A stretch of DNA of 64,000 nucleotides from Woeseiaceae bacterium (lineage in GTDB: Bacteria > Pseudomonadota > Gammaproteobacteria > Steroidobacterales > Woeseiaceae). The notes under the pieces are model-generated. The model was given only the letters and a program-made list of their open reading frames with translations. It was not told the origin of the DNA and did no database searches. The DNA is taken from positions 62,001-126,000 of the forward strand of contig JAOIZZ010000004.1 in NCBI GenBank assembly GCA_028227395.1, given 5' to 3'. The translations under genes were made by a program, and so were the position numbers. This document shows, piece by piece, positions 52,882 to 62,803 of this stretch; the stretch's first letter is position 1; the number at the start of each line of letters is the position of its first letter.

Positions 52882-54575
52882 AGTATTCCCTCTTGAAGCA
52901 TTTCTACCGCCTTAGCAGATGCTCTAGCGGTTAATGCCATGTATGTTAAAGAAGGATTCTGGCAGGCACTAGAGGCCATACAAGAACCATCTGTTACGAA
53001 TAAGTTTGGCACATCATGTGCTTGGTTGTATTTATTTAATACAGAAGTTTTAGGATCATGCCCCATTCTAGCTGTGCCCATTTCATGAATAGCAAGCCCA
53101 GGTGGCGCAGAGTTGTTATAAGGCTTTACGTTAATCATTCCAGACGCCTCAAGCATCTCTTTTGCATCTTCAGACATCACTTTGAGCATTCTTTTTTCGT
53201 TATCACGAAGAGTACATTCAATATTTAAGACTGGTATACCCCATTTGTCTTTTAAATTCTCATCAAGCCATACACGGTTTCTCTTATCTGGTAACATTTC
53301 TCCAAATCCGCCTAAACTAAATGTCCATGAACCCGGCTTTCTGAGCTGCTCTTTTAAGTTCACCCCAATCCCTGGCATTGATTTGGCACGTTGCCAGCTT
53401 GGCCGTTTTCCTCCGCCTTGAAAACCAAAGCCACGTAAAAATCTCTCGTCTCTGCTACTTATATTATGATATCTGGGTATATAGATCCCATTTGGACGAC
53501 GGCCTTTAAAGTACTTATCTTTAAATCCTGGATATTCTGCACTCGCACCACTCTCAAAAATATGATCCATCAAATTTAAGCCTAAGCAGCCACTTGAATT
53601 TGCTATACCATTTGGAAATGAAGCAGACCGAGAATTCAGCATTATTTGTGTTGAGCCAAGCGTCGAGGCACATAAAAAAATTATCCTTGCGCTTAACTCC
53701 CTTCGCTCATTAGTTATTGCATCAATTACTCTTACACCAGTTGCTCGTTTCTTTGTATCATCATAGACGACACTCTGAACAATGGAGTCAGTCAATATCG
53801 TTAAATTATTGGTCCTCTTAGCAGCAGGAAGCGTTGCTGATAAGGTGCTAAAATAAGCGCCAAACGAACAACCTCGCTCACATTGATCTCTGCTTTGACA
53901 CTGGCCTCTTCCTAATTCGAGATGTTCTTTTGTTGGCTCGGTAAGATGAGCGCAGCGTCCAATTATCATTGATCTATCTGGGAATTGATGCTCGATTTGT
54001 TTTTTTACCTCAAGCTCAACACAGTTCATTTCCATCGGCGGAAGAAATTGGCCATCGGGAAGTTGCTCCAAACCCTCTTTAGATCCACTAATACCAGCAA
54101 ATGTTTCAACATGATCATACCATGGAGCAATATCACGATAACGTATTGGCCAATCAATACCATATCCATCTAGCTTATTTGCAGCGAAATCCATTTCACT
54201 CCAGCGGTAACTTTGTCGATACCATAATAATGATCTTCCGCCTAATTGATAACCTCGTATCCAAGAAAATGGTTTATCTTTTTTTGTGATGTAAGGATGC
54301 TGATGATCGTTAACAAAAAATTGTTTGGTGGCATCATTAAGCGCATAACATTGTTGCTGTATGACATACTCTTTGCTCAATGTATCCTCAGGAATTGCCC
54401 CATGATAAGGCAGCTCCCAAGGTGCTTTTCCTTCACCAATATAATCCTCACCATGGATTGTTTCAGGGCCTCGTTCAATCAAGAGAACCTTTAGCCCCCT
54501 TTCAGTTAATTCTTTGATGGCCCAACCACCCGAAATACCCGAACCAACGACAATTGCATCAAAATCACTATTCAT
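52878..54575 (-). CDS. GMC-family FAD oxidoreductase (sugar/alcohol dehydrogenase large subunit)
   Basis: Glucose-methanol-choline oxidoreductase: FAD motif DAIVVGSGISGGWAIKEL, GGRSLLWY with the GMC signature, HEMGTARMG and C-terminal VTDGSCMASSACQNPSLTYMAL. The cluster CQSRDQCERGCSFGAYFS may hold an Fe-S centre or bind haem-linked partners, as in periplasmic fructose/gluconate dehydrogenases. No own signal; a partner subunit with a Tat signal (the next gene upstream) could carry it across. The ATG at 54575 is preferred over the TTG at 54587. Confidence 0.88.
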   Translation of the reverse strand: MNSDFDAIVVGSGISGGWAIKELTERGLKVLLIERGPETIHGEDYIGEGKAPWELPYHGAIPEDTLSKEYVIQQQCYALNDATKQFFVNDHQHPYITKKDKPFSWIRGYQLGGRSLLWYRQSYRWSEMDFAANKLDGYGIDWPIRYRDIAPWYDHVETFAGISGSKEGLEQLPDGQFLPPMEMNCVELEVKKQIEHQFPDRSMIIGRCAHLTEPTKEHLELGRGQCQSRDQCERGCSFGAYFSTLSATLPAAKRTNNLTILTDSIVQSVVYDDTKKRATGVRVIDAITNERRELSARIIFLCASTLGSTQIMLNSRSASFPNGIANSSGCLGLNLMDHIFESGASAEYPGFKDKYFKGRRPNGIYIPRYHNISSRDERFLRGFGFQGGGKRPSWQRAKSMPGIGVNLKEQLRKPGSWTFSLGGFGEMLPDKRNRVWLDENLKDKWGIPVLNIECTLRDNEKRMLKVMSEDAKEMLEASGMINVKPYNNSAPPGLAIHEMGTARMGHDPKTSVLNKYNQAHDVPNLFVTDGSCMASSACQNPSLTYMALTARASAKAVEMLQEGIL

Positions 54576-54597
54576 TATATTACCCAATTCATTTGTA

Positions 54598-55185
54598 TCA
54601 AGAGGACCATGCCTTATCTTTCTCGGAAAATGGTAAGCATCCTTGATATTTGCCCGGCATCCGATCGTAATTTAATTCGACTGATGCACCCTCTTCTGAT
54701 GAGTAGTAACCTGAGATAATAAACCATTTTAAGTCTCTAAAAAAAATCTGTGAGTCGTTATCAAATTTAGCATTTGCCGCATCCAATCTTTCAATCAAGC
54801 TGATCTTTTGAGTTTTTGTACAATCGATAAAACTGGCATCAAAAGATATTTTTGCCATATTGTTGATATCCTTAAATCCAGCAAGGTACTTTACTTTCGT
54901 TTCTTCTGACGCCCATTCATTGAGCATCAGATCAATAAAAATATGGACTCCAGCATCAATTGCACCCGGCGTATCTGTTCTTGGGATCACTAAATCTGAG
55001 ATTTGCTGTAATAGAATGAAATTCTTTCTACCTAAAAACTGAGGATCATCGTCCTTACTAGCAGCAAAAGAACTGGCCAAAATATCCAATTGTGAGAGAG
55101 GAATACTAACGCCCAACAAAAGTCCTGCAGACTTAATCGCTTCTCTTCTGGAAAATTTTTGATCTGTTTTGATTAAGGAACCCAC
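54598..55185 (-). CDS. Gluconate 2-dehydrogenase subunit 3-like, Tat-targeted small subunit
   Basis: A 195-residue protein of the Gluconate_2-dh3 family: twin-arginine signal FSRREAIKSAGLLLGVSIPLSQ followed by LQQISDLVIPRTDTPGAIDAGVHIFID, the family hallmark. It starts with GTG at 55185, directly after the upstream stop. It is expected to form a complex with the adjacent GMC subunit and escort it through the Tat pathway. Confidence 0.9.
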   Translation of the reverse strand: MGSLIKTDQKFSRREAIKSAGLLLGVSIPLSQLDILASSFAASKDDDPQFLGRKNFILLQQISDLVIPRTDTPGAIDAGVHIFIDLMLNEWASEETKVKYLAGFKDINNMAKISFDASFIDCTKTQKISLIERLDAANAKFDNDSQIFFRDLKWFIISGYYSSEEGASVELNYDRMPGKYQGCLPFSEKDKAWSS

Positions 55186-56052
55186 TCAAATCACCTTCAA
55201 AAGATCTGTAACAGCTTTGATATTTTCTTTATTTTTTGGCCAACACTCTAGCCCAATGTAGCCCATATAATGCATTCTTTTTAGCTCATCAAACACAAAC
55301 TTATAATTAATCTCACCGGTTCCAGGTTGATTTCGCCCAGGCACATCAGCAACCTGAATATAACCTACTTGATCCATTCCTAATTCAAGGTTTTCAATTA
55401 AATTACCTTCACTTAACTGCATATGATAAAGGTCCCAATTAATCTTGATATTAGGTGACGCAATTGATCTACAAATTGCTATTGCATCAGCAGAACCATT
55501 CAAAAAATGGCCTGCGTGATCAACTGGATTGAATGGCTCTAAGATTATTTTTTTTCCAGAGGCCTCAAGCATTGGAATAACACTATTTAAAGCTAGAGCC
55601 ATATTTTTAAGGCTTGTTTCATGTTCAATACCATTAATAGATTGATGGCCAACAACTGTAAACATTGGAGAGTTAAGTTGATGAGCGATATCGATGGCTT
55701 TTTCTATTGCCTCAACAAACTCTTTATGATTTTCAATTAACGCTAAACTTGGTCCCTGCCAACCTGTGAATTGAATTACATTTAGATTGAGTGATTTACA
55801 TAAATTTGAAACTTGAGTCATATCCCTAGATGGATCTGAGTGACTCCAGAACTCTACCGCTTGAAAACCATTCTCAGAAGCTCTTTTAAAGCGCTCTAAA
55901 AATGGTAATTCAGTCCACCAAGACTCCATATTACAGGCTAAATAGCCTGGTAACATTTTGTCTGTGTTTTGATTTAGTGCATTGACCTCAATGAAAGGTA
56001 TAGTTAAGGCGGCACCTAAAGATAGTCCTAAAATTTCTCTTCTATTCGTCAT
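55186..56052 (-). CDS. Hydroxypyruvate-isomerase-like sugar isomerase/epimerase (TIM barrel), exported
   Basis: Second xylose-isomerase-like TIM barrel, 288 residues. NRREILGLSLGAALTIPFIEVNA is a Tat-like signal. ENGFQAVEFWSHSD, FNPVDHAGHF and INWDLYHMQLSEGN supply metal-site residues, resembling hydroxypyruvate isomerase (Hyi). It heads the isomerase-subunit 3-GMC-isomerase operon, with start codons abutting. The substrate would be periplasmic. Confidence 0.83.
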   Translation of the reverse strand: MTNRREILGLSLGAALTIPFIEVNALNQNTDKMLPGYLACNMESWWTELPFLERFKRASENGFQAVEFWSHSDPSRDMTQVSNLCKSLNLNVIQFTGWQGPSLALIENHKEFVEAIEKAIDIAHQLNSPMFTVVGHQSINGIEHETSLKNMALALNSVIPMLEASGKKIILEPFNPVDHAGHFLNGSADAIAICRSIASPNIKINWDLYHMQLSEGNLIENLELGMDQVGYIQVADVPGRNQPGTGEINYKFVFDELKRMHYMGYIGLECWPKNKENIKAVTDLLKVI

Positions 56053-56190
56053 AATATAGTGGCAACAACTATTTTTTATTTTTTAATACTTACTCATGAC
56101 TCTATACTAATGGAATCCACACTGGCAAATATTTGTTAATTTTAGTATCAGCAGACATAATAAAATAACTTAATACAAACGGATTATTTT

Positions 56191-57339
56191 ATGCATCAAT
56201 ATAATCAAAACAGACTGTTTGCGGCAAGTTGCATTTCGTTATTACTTACAGCCATGACATTCGCGATAAGAGTCAGACTAGAAACTGTCTTTGGGCCAGA
56301 TGGAATGGGCCTATCCTTAGAGCAAATTGGCTATGCCTTTATGCCTGCGTTTTGGGGTTTTACCCTAGCCATAATTCTGGGCGGTCAACTAGTCGATAAT
56401 ATCGGTATGAAAAAAGGGATGTGGCTGGCTTTTTTCTGTCACGCCATCGGTATTACATTAACATTAACCGCTTATGATTTTTCTTCGCTTTTCATAGCTA
56501 CCATTGTCATGGGTCTAGGCAACGGAATGGTTGAAGCGGTTTGCAACCCTTTGGTTGCTAGTATGTACCCTCTTGATAAAACCAAAATGTTAAATCGATT
56601 TCATTTATGGTGGCCCGCAGGAATCGTTATTGGTTCTATTATAAGCTTAATTCTAATGGATATTCTGGGTCTTGGTTGGCAGATGATGGTTGGCAGTCTT
56701 TTTATACCACTAGTGATTTATGGCTACCTTTTAATTGGCCAGAACTTCCCTTTAACAGAGAGGGTAACTTTAGGTATCAATCAAGTTGATGCCTACAAGA
56801 GCTTAGCTAGACCGCTTTTTTTGTTTATTGCATTTTGCATGCTTCTTTCAGCCACTACCGAACTTGGTACGATGCAGCGTATTGAATCCTTACTCAAAGA
56901 GACAGGTGTGAATGCACTTTTAGTTTTAGCTTTTATCAATGGCATTATGATCATTGGTCGAGCTTTTGCTGGTTCAATTGTCATTAAAATCAAAACCACA
57001 GGAATGCTCTTCCTCTCCTCGGTATTCGCATTTGCGGGCTTACAGTTATTAGCAAATTCTTCAGGGTCATTCGTGTTTATCTCTGCCGCTTTTTTTGCGA
57101 TAGGTGTCACTTTTTTTTGGCCAACCACACTTGCTTTTATCTCTGAAAATATTCCCGAAAGTGGTGCATTTGGTATGTCATTGATTGGTGGATTGGGGAT
57201 GCTTTCTGTGTCTCTAGTATTGCCACTTATGGGTCGCTTTCTAGATAACTCAATCGGCGCAGAAGTTATTCAAAAAATGAGTATCCTGCCTTTTGTTTTG
57301 ATCTTTCTTTATGGTGGGCTGTATTTAAGGAAGCGCTAG
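56191..57339 (+). CDS. Major facilitator superfamily transporter
   Basis: Twelve-helix MFS permease of 382 residues with the typical cytoplasmic loop motif VDNIGMKKGMWLAFF between TM2 and TM3. It is divergent from the GMC operon and convergent with the Gfo/Idh gene (stops 10 nt apart). It probably imports the sugar or oxidised sugar that the surrounding enzymes process; the substrate is inferred from neighbours. Confidence 0.85.
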   Translation: MHQYNQNRLFAASCISLLLTAMTFAIRVRLETVFGPDGMGLSLEQIGYAFMPAFWGFTLAIILGGQLVDNIGMKKGMWLAFFCHAIGITLTLTAYDFSSLFIATIVMGLGNGMVEAVCNPLVASMYPLDKTKMLNRFHLWWPAGIVIGSIISLILMDILGLGWQMMVGSLFIPLVIYGYLLIGQNFPLTERVTLGINQVDAYKSLARPLFLFIAFCMLLSATTELGTMQRIESLLKETGVNALLVLAFINGIMIIGRAFAGSIVIKIKTTGMLFLSSVFAFAGLQLLANSSGSFVFISAAFFAIGVTFFWPTTLAFISENIPESGAFGMSLIGGLGMLSVSLVLPLMGRFLDNSIGAEVIQKMSILPFVLIFLYGGLYLRKR

Positions 57340-57349
57340 CTAGGGCTAG

Positions 57350-58492
57350 CTATAAACTCACCCAAACCGAACCTTTGTTGTTTGATTTTACAGCAGCCTC
57401 AATAAAAGAGACACCATCATAGCCGTCTTCGCCTGTTGGAAACAAGATATCCTCAGCACTTGGCTTTTTACCGCTACGATAGATCATCAAGGCATCCGCA
57501 ATTTCACGATAAAGATTAGCGAAACCTTCAATATATCCCTCCGGATGACCGACAGGAACACGTGATAACGCATTCGCATTTTCGCTTAAACCAGCACTTC
57601 CCCTTAGTAGTGTTTGACTGGATTTATTTATAGGTGTGAATATCAGTTCATTGGGCTGCTCTTGACGCCATACCAATCCTCCTTTGTCACCATATATTTG
57701 AATTTCTAAATTATTTCCATTTCCAGGTGCTACTTGACTGGACCAAATCATCCCTTTGGTATTTCCTTCATAACGAATCATAATGTGCGCATTATCATCT
57801 AATCTTCGCCCATCGACAAAAGAAGATAAATCTGCACATAAAGAAGTTGCTTTTAGCTGTGTAACGAAACAAGACAAATGATAGGCATGCGTTCCAATAT
57901 CACCTACACAACCTCCAACACCTGATTTTTTTGGATCTACTCGCCAATGAGCTTGCTTATGATTTGTGTTTTCAAGTGGCTCGGTCAGCCAATCTTGGGT
58001 GTATTTAGTATGCACTACTCTTAATTCACCCAATTCATCTGATTGAACCATCGCCCTAGCATGACGAATCATCGGGTAAGCGCTGTAATTATAGGTCACG
58101 GCCAGCATCAAGTTAGATGTTTTGGCTAAATCAATTAATTCGCGGGCTTCTTGAGCACCGATGGTCATTGGTTTATCACATATCACATGAATACCAGCAA
58201 GCATAAATTCTTTAGCGATTGGATAATGAAGGTGATTTGGTGTAACGATTGCAACCACTTCTATCCCATCAATAAGATCAGATTCTGTTGACGCCATTTC
58301 TTGGTAAGTCGAGTAGCTGCGCTCTTGAGAGATTCCAATACTTAAGGCTGACCTCGCTGCTTTTTTTGCATCAGAACAAAGAGCTCCAGCGCAAAGGGTA
58401 TAGCGATCATCAAGGCGCGAAGCCATTCGATGCACTTCACCGATAAAAGCGCCTTCGCCTCCGCCAACCATGCCCAATCTTATTCGTTTCAT
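57350..58492 (-). CDS. Gfo/Idh/MocA-family oxidoreductase
   Basis: NAD(P)-dependent sugar dehydrogenase of 380 residues. Rossmann start RIRLGMVGGGEGAFIGEVH, catalytic lysine in ICDKPMTIG (EKP-type motif with Asp), and HYP and HAYHLSC as substrate-domain motifs. Cytoplasmic. In 3-keto-glycoside and inositol pathways these enzymes interconvert hydroxyl and keto groups on the sugar ring. 22 nt from the next isomerase gene. Confidence 0.9.
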   Translation of the reverse strand: MKRIRLGMVGGGEGAFIGEVHRMASRLDDRYTLCAGALCSDAKKAARSALSIGISQERSYSTYQEMASTESDLIDGIEVVAIVTPNHLHYPIAKEFMLAGIHVICDKPMTIGAQEARELIDLAKTSNLMLAVTYNYSAYPMIRHARAMVQSDELGELRVVHTKYTQDWLTEPLENTNHKQAHWRVDPKKSGVGGCVGDIGTHAYHLSCFVTQLKATSLCADLSSFVDGRRLDDNAHIMIRYEGNTKGMIWSSQVAPGNGNNLEIQIYGDKGGLVWRQEQPNELIFTPINKSSQTLLRGSAGLSENANALSRVPVGHPEGYIEGFANLYREIADALMIYRSGKKPSAEDILFPTGEDGYDGVSFIEAAVKSNNKGSVWVSL

Positions 58493-58514
58493 ATAACTAT
58501 CACCTTTAAAAAAA

Positions 58515-59561
58515 TCAATCGATGCCCAATATCGTTTTATTTATAGTTAAATCAGTCTCGCTGCCAGCAAAATCATCGAACGCATGTTCGGTCACTCGAA
58601 TTATATGATCATTGATAAAAATTGAGCCTTCTTTTGCGCCATCCTCCGGATGCTTAAGGCAACATTCCCATTCTAAGACTGCCCACCCATTAAAATCATA
58701 TTGAGCGAATTTAGAGAATATATTTTTAAAATCAACCTGACCGTCCCCTAAAGATCTAAATCTCCCAGCACGATCGATCCACGGCTGATAACCACCATAA
58801 ACACCTTGCCTACCAGTTGGGTTAAATTCTGCATCTTTAACATGAAACATTTTGATTCGCTCATGATATATATCAATGTGCTCAAGGTAATTTAATCCCT
58901 GCAAGACATAATGACTTGGGTCATAAAGCATTTGACAACGAGGATGGTTGTTAACTTGCTCCAAAAACATTTCAAAAGTTATGCCATCATGTAAATCTTC
59001 ACCAGGATGAATTTCGTAACAAAGGTTAATCCCCGCCTCATCAAAAGCATTCAAAATAGGTAGCCATCGTTTACCTAATTCCTTAAAAGCGGTTTCGATA
59101 AGGCCCTCGGTTCGTTGCGGCCAAGGATAAAAATAAGGCCAAGCTAAGGCCCCTGAAAAAGTGACATGTTCAGTCAAACCGAGATTATGCGAAGCCTTGG
59201 CAGCCATTAATAATTGATCAACTGCCCATTTCTGTCTTTTTTGTGGATTCTTATGCACTTCTGGAGCAGAAAAAGGATCAAAAAGAAGATCATATGCAGG
59301 ATGAACTGCTACTAATTGTCCTTGCAAATGTGTCGATAATTCAGTTATTTGTATATTATACTTCAATAACATTCCTAATAAATTATCGCAATAGGTTTTG
59401 CTCTCAGAAGCAAGTTTCAAATCAAATAATCTAGCGTCCCATGATGGAATTTGAATGCCTTTAAAACCTAATTCAGACGCCCATTTAGCAATACTCTCAA
59501 TATCATTAAATGGAGCAGTATCACTAGCAAATTGAGCTAAAAATATAGCTGGACCTTTCAT
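58515..59561 (-). CDS. Sugar-phosphate isomerase/epimerase, cytoplasmic TIM barrel
   Basis: Third xylose-isomerase-like protein, 348 residues, no signal peptide. Metal-site stretches CYEIHPGEDLHDG, MLYDPSHYVL, MFHVKDAEF and AVLEWECC are clear. It probably works with the adjacent Gfo/Idh dehydrogenase on a keto-sugar. The pairing of these two families is characteristic of ThuAB-like and inositol-type catabolism. Confidence 0.88.
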   Translation of the reverse strand: MKGPAIFLAQFASDTAPFNDIESIAKWASELGFKGIQIPSWDARLFDLKLASESKTYCDNLLGMLLKYNIQITELSTHLQGQLVAVHPAYDLLFDPFSAPEVHKNPQKRQKWAVDQLLMAAKASHNLGLTEHVTFSGALAWPYFYPWPQRTEGLIETAFKELGKRWLPILNAFDEAGINLCYEIHPGEDLHDGITFEMFLEQVNNHPRCQMLYDPSHYVLQGLNYLEHIDIYHERIKMFHVKDAEFNPTGRQGVYGGYQPWIDRAGRFRSLGDGQVDFKNIFSKFAQYDFNGWAVLEWECCLKHPEDGAKEGSIFINDHIIRVTEHAFDDFAGSETDLTINKTILGID

Positions 59562-59623
59562 TTTTTTTTACCGTCCTTTTCTAATGTAAAAAGCAACAAA
59601 TCATGAGTATATTATTTATATAA

Positions 59624-60706
59624 TCAATATCTGCGGTGTGCACGCTCTATATATTCCTCAAAGTTACCTTCGTCATGCAATTGACGATAGAACGAATCTG
59701 GATCACATAATAATGGAAAAACTACCGCAGTATCTTTAACTCTTTTCCAAATGGCTGATGATACTGGTGGTTTTTTGTAATTTTTAGGGTCATTCAAGGT
59801 CATATGGGCATGTAACATGCCTTCCTCATCTAACTCATATCGCTCTGTAATTCTCGCATCACCAGAAACAGGACTGCCCATAAATCCTCGAACAGATGGC
59901 ATTAGATTAGATGTTTCAACAATCAAAACGCCATCTTCCCAATGGCCTGAAGAAAATCCCAATGGGTACCAATCGGAAAATTTCGGAGGCACCCTATCAT
60001 CAAGGTAAATTCTCCGCACCTCAGAACTAAATATCATTGTTATCTTATTTTTATCTTGAAATATCTCTGGCGCACTTCCAAAATTATTCACTAAACCAGA
60101 CGAAACACATCGTTGTCTTGGTAAATCAAGCTCGACATCAAAATCCTCATTCCATTTTTTTGCAACTTCCGTCATGTCCATCGTCCAGCGCCTCATCCCT
60201 CTTCCAACAAGGCCCCATCGTCCCGTCAAATCAATTGCCTTGGATGCATTAGAAAGTGATGTCAGGTTACTATGACGTTCAGCTTTCCAAGTGCCTTCAG
60301 GATGAGGGCACCCTAAAGGGATTTTTTTACATAATTCTTTTTGTTTATTGGTGATCGGTATTTCGGGGCCAAACTTACCTTCTAATATCCCATTATTAAA
60401 GGTTCCTTTGTAATACCTTTCAAATGGCATACTTGCAGCAGTCCAATCATCAATTGCCATTTCAATATCTTGACCATTAATTATTATCCTTATCGGTCCA
60501 CCTTGAACATGAGCAATATATTCATTATTTTTATAATCGATCAAGAGCAATCCATTTTGAATGCGCTTCCCGCCAGTAACTTGATTTATCTCTATATTCC
60601 ACTCACCAATAAAATCATGATTTACCGCGAATGATTGGTTAAGAGCACAAACTAATCCTATCAATAAGAGTGCCCTATTATGAAGTAATGATATGCCTTT
60701 CATCAA
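59624..60706 (-). CDS. Exported protein of unknown function, DUF6152-associated
   Basis: A 360-residue protein with a signal peptide (LLLIGLVCALNQSFA-VNHD). Beta-rich: GEWNIEINQVTGG, GTFNNGILEGKFG, then a second half with RRIYLDDRVPPKFSDW, SGHWEDGVLIVETSN and YELDEEGMLHAHMTLND, a pattern I associate with small secreted proteins next to DUF6152. It is coupled to that gene by a 4-nt overlap. Function unknown. Confidence 0.7.
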   Translation of the reverse strand: MMKGISLLHNRALLLIGLVCALNQSFAVNHDFIGEWNIEINQVTGGKRIQNGLLLIDYKNNEYIAHVQGGPIRIIINGQDIEMAIDDWTAASMPFERYYKGTFNNGILEGKFGPEIPITNKQKELCKKIPLGCPHPEGTWKAERHSNLTSLSNASKAIDLTGRWGLVGRGMRRWTMDMTEVAKKWNEDFDVELDLPRQRCVSSGLVNNFGSAPEIFQDKNKITMIFSSEVRRIYLDDRVPPKFSDWYPLGFSSGHWEDGVLIVETSNLMPSVRGFMGSPVSGDARITERYELDEEGMLHAHMTLNDPKNYKKPPVSSAIWKRVKDTAVVFPLLCDPDSFYRQLHDEGNFEEYIERAHRRY

Positions 60707-61092
60707 TTAACGCCCCCTACTTTATTTTGCAAGATACTCCCGTCACTTAACGTTATTTTACGAATAAACATTTTTGGTGAGCCATCATAAGTTGGATCTC
60801 CACTCATGATAATCTCCTCCCCCACTTTTAAAGTATCCCTTACCCAGCCCGTCCTTCTCAACATAGAGGGGTTATGACCATGGGTATTCCATGTAACTTT
60901 TTGACCATTTTTGCTTGTAACTTCAACAAAAAATCTCACGTGCGGATTCTTAAACCACACCTCTGTAACAACACCCTCGATCGTGATTGATCCGTTAATA
61001 TCGTATTCAGCGAATACCGAATGATGTGCTTTGCTCGAATGGAACCAGAGCATGCCCATTAAAATCATGAAAAATAAATTTTTTCTCTCCAT
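60703..61092 (-). CDS. DUF6152 family exported protein
   Basis: A 129-residue protein with a signal peptide and the DUF6152 pattern: KAHHSVFAEYDINGSITIEGVVTEVWFKNPH and GWVRDTLKVGEEIIMSGDP. These are small OB-like beta proteins that begin with HHS after cleavage; the paired histidines could bind metal. Function unknown. It starts the two-gene unit with the preceding exported protein. Confidence 0.88.
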   Translation of the reverse strand: MERKNLFFMILMGMLWFHSSKAHHSVFAEYDINGSITIEGVVTEVWFKNPHVRFFVEVTSKNGQKVTWNTHGHNPSMLRRTGWVRDTLKVGEEIIMSGDPTYDGSPKMFIRKITLSDGSILQNKVGGVN

Positions 61093-61267
61093 ATGTTCCT
61101 CATCATCGCCCTTAAGGCTTATTTCTTTGATTCTAAATATATAAACTAAAATTTTTTTAATTAGCTAATAATTAAGATACACCACCTAAAACGATATTAA
61201 TAATCTGATGACTCTTGAATCAGAAAATTTTTTAACCTAGAGGTCGATCTCTATTAAAAATAAGAAA

Positions 61268-62671
61268 CTAAATTAATGCATAGAAAACTATTGAAATAGC
61301 GCCTATTAACAAAGCATATGGAAGTTGTGTTATTACGTGATCAATATGGTCACTGCCCGCACCTACCGAAGAGAGCACCGTTGTATCTGAGACGGGTGAG
61401 GCATTATCACCAAAAATACCCCCACCAGCTATCGCTGCAACGGTCTGATATATCAACGGTGTAATTTGACCACCGGTTAATTCATAAGCCAAAGGTAATA
61501 CTACTGGAATAGTCATTGCATAGGCACCCCAAGAAGTTCCAGTAGAAAAAGAAATAATAGCGGTAACTAGAAACGTCATAATCAATAAAGTTGAGCTAGT
61601 TAGGTCTTCTGCGAATAAATCAATAATTAAATCGGCGGCACCTAATTCCGAAGTAACGGTATTCAATGAATAAGCTAAAGCGATAATCAAGAGAGCTCCA
61701 GAAACACTCTTCATTCCAGAAACGATCAATTCTCCGATTTCAACAGCATTTTTAAATCGTTTTTTATAAGTAGCAACGATTATTAAATAAGTTACAGCTA
61801 ATAAAAACGCCTCAACAATTTTGACACTTCCTAAAATCACTATTGAGATCACACCTACACCAATAACTAATATAATTGGCATTAATAATTCAAAAACTAA
61901 AGAAGGCTGTCTTCCGATCCTTGCATTTACATCTATATGATCATCCTCAGATACTAAAGGAACAGCTCCCGGACGAATTAAAGCTCCTGTATTTTTAACG
62001 CGCTCCTCAGCTGTTTTCATCGGGCCAAAATCTGAAATTAGCCCAGCGCAAATTAATAAAGTAAAAATAATTAATAATATTGGGTAAATATTATAAGGAA
62101 TAGCCAAAATATAAATTGATAATGCCTGCTCTACAGAGTCTACTGGCCCACCCTGAGCAGCTATCAGGCTAGACACATAAGCACCCCAAGCGGTAAAAGG
62201 GAAAAGTATACATACTGAAGCGGTAGTAGCATCGAGTATAAAAGCTAATTTTTCTCTTGGTATCGAGACTCGATCAGAAATTGGCCTGATAATTGCGCCG
62301 GTCAATAATGGACTAAAGTAGTCATCAACAATCATAAAACCCATTGCCCAGGCTGATAATTCGACATTGCGTCTTTTTTTCTGCCGATTCATTACGCGCT
62401 CAGCAAGCAAATTAAGTGCTCCAGAACTTTTGAATAATTCAAATAAAATTCCTATAAGAATGACAATTTCACAAATCCATATAAAATCATCATTCCCTAA
62501 GGATGCTTGGAAAATCTGGTTAAGTCCGACTCCAGGGGTCAATCCGATCAATAAAGTTCCTATAAATGTCCCAATCAGCATTGCGATAAGTGCAGATCGC
62601 ATTATAAAGGCCAGCAATAATGTAATTACCAGTGGCAACAAAGAAATATATTCCCATTCACCAAGAATCAT
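61268..62671 (-). CDS. NhaC-family Na+/H+ antiporter-like transporter
   Basis: Integral membrane protein of 467 residues with about eleven helices. GIFGDNASPVSDTTVLSS and FSTGTSWGAYAMTIPV are signature motifs of the NhaC/YfkE-type Na+/H+ or dicarboxylate/organic-anion exchangers. Whether it moves sodium or an organic anion is not evident. Monocistronic; about 175 nt with no gene separate it from DUF6152. Confidence 0.88.
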   Translation of the reverse strand: MILGEWEYISLLPLVITLLLAFIMRSALIAMLIGTFIGTLLIGLTPGVGLNQIFQASLGNDDFIWICEIVILIGILFELFKSSGALNLLAERVMNRQKKRRNVELSAWAMGFMIVDDYFSPLLTGAIIRPISDRVSIPREKLAFILDATTASVCILFPFTAWGAYVSSLIAAQGGPVDSVEQALSIYILAIPYNIYPILLIIFTLLICAGLISDFGPMKTAEERVKNTGALIRPGAVPLVSEDDHIDVNARIGRQPSLVFELLMPIILVIGVGVISIVILGSVKIVEAFLLAVTYLIIVATYKKRFKNAVEIGELIVSGMKSVSGALLIIALAYSLNTVTSELGAADLIIDLFAEDLTSSTLLIMTFLVTAIISFSTGTSWGAYAMTIPVVLPLAYELTGGQITPLIYQTVAAIAGGGIFGDNASPVSDTTVLSSVGAGSDHIDHVITQLPYALLIGAISIVFYALI

Positions 62672-62803
62672 TGTAAATAGTACTCCAAAGGATTAGATTT
62701 AAGCATAGGATATCATTAATGATAGCGTCGATGAAAATAGTCATAAATTTCAATATATTCATTAGATAAACTAAATACTTCTAGACTGCTAAGGAATCTT
62801 AAA

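Noticed and set aside
57335-57350. GCTAGC-TAGG-GCTAGC hairpin between convergent stops
   Set aside because: Six-bp stem without a T-tract on either strand; it may only reflect two overlapping TAG-containing stops.
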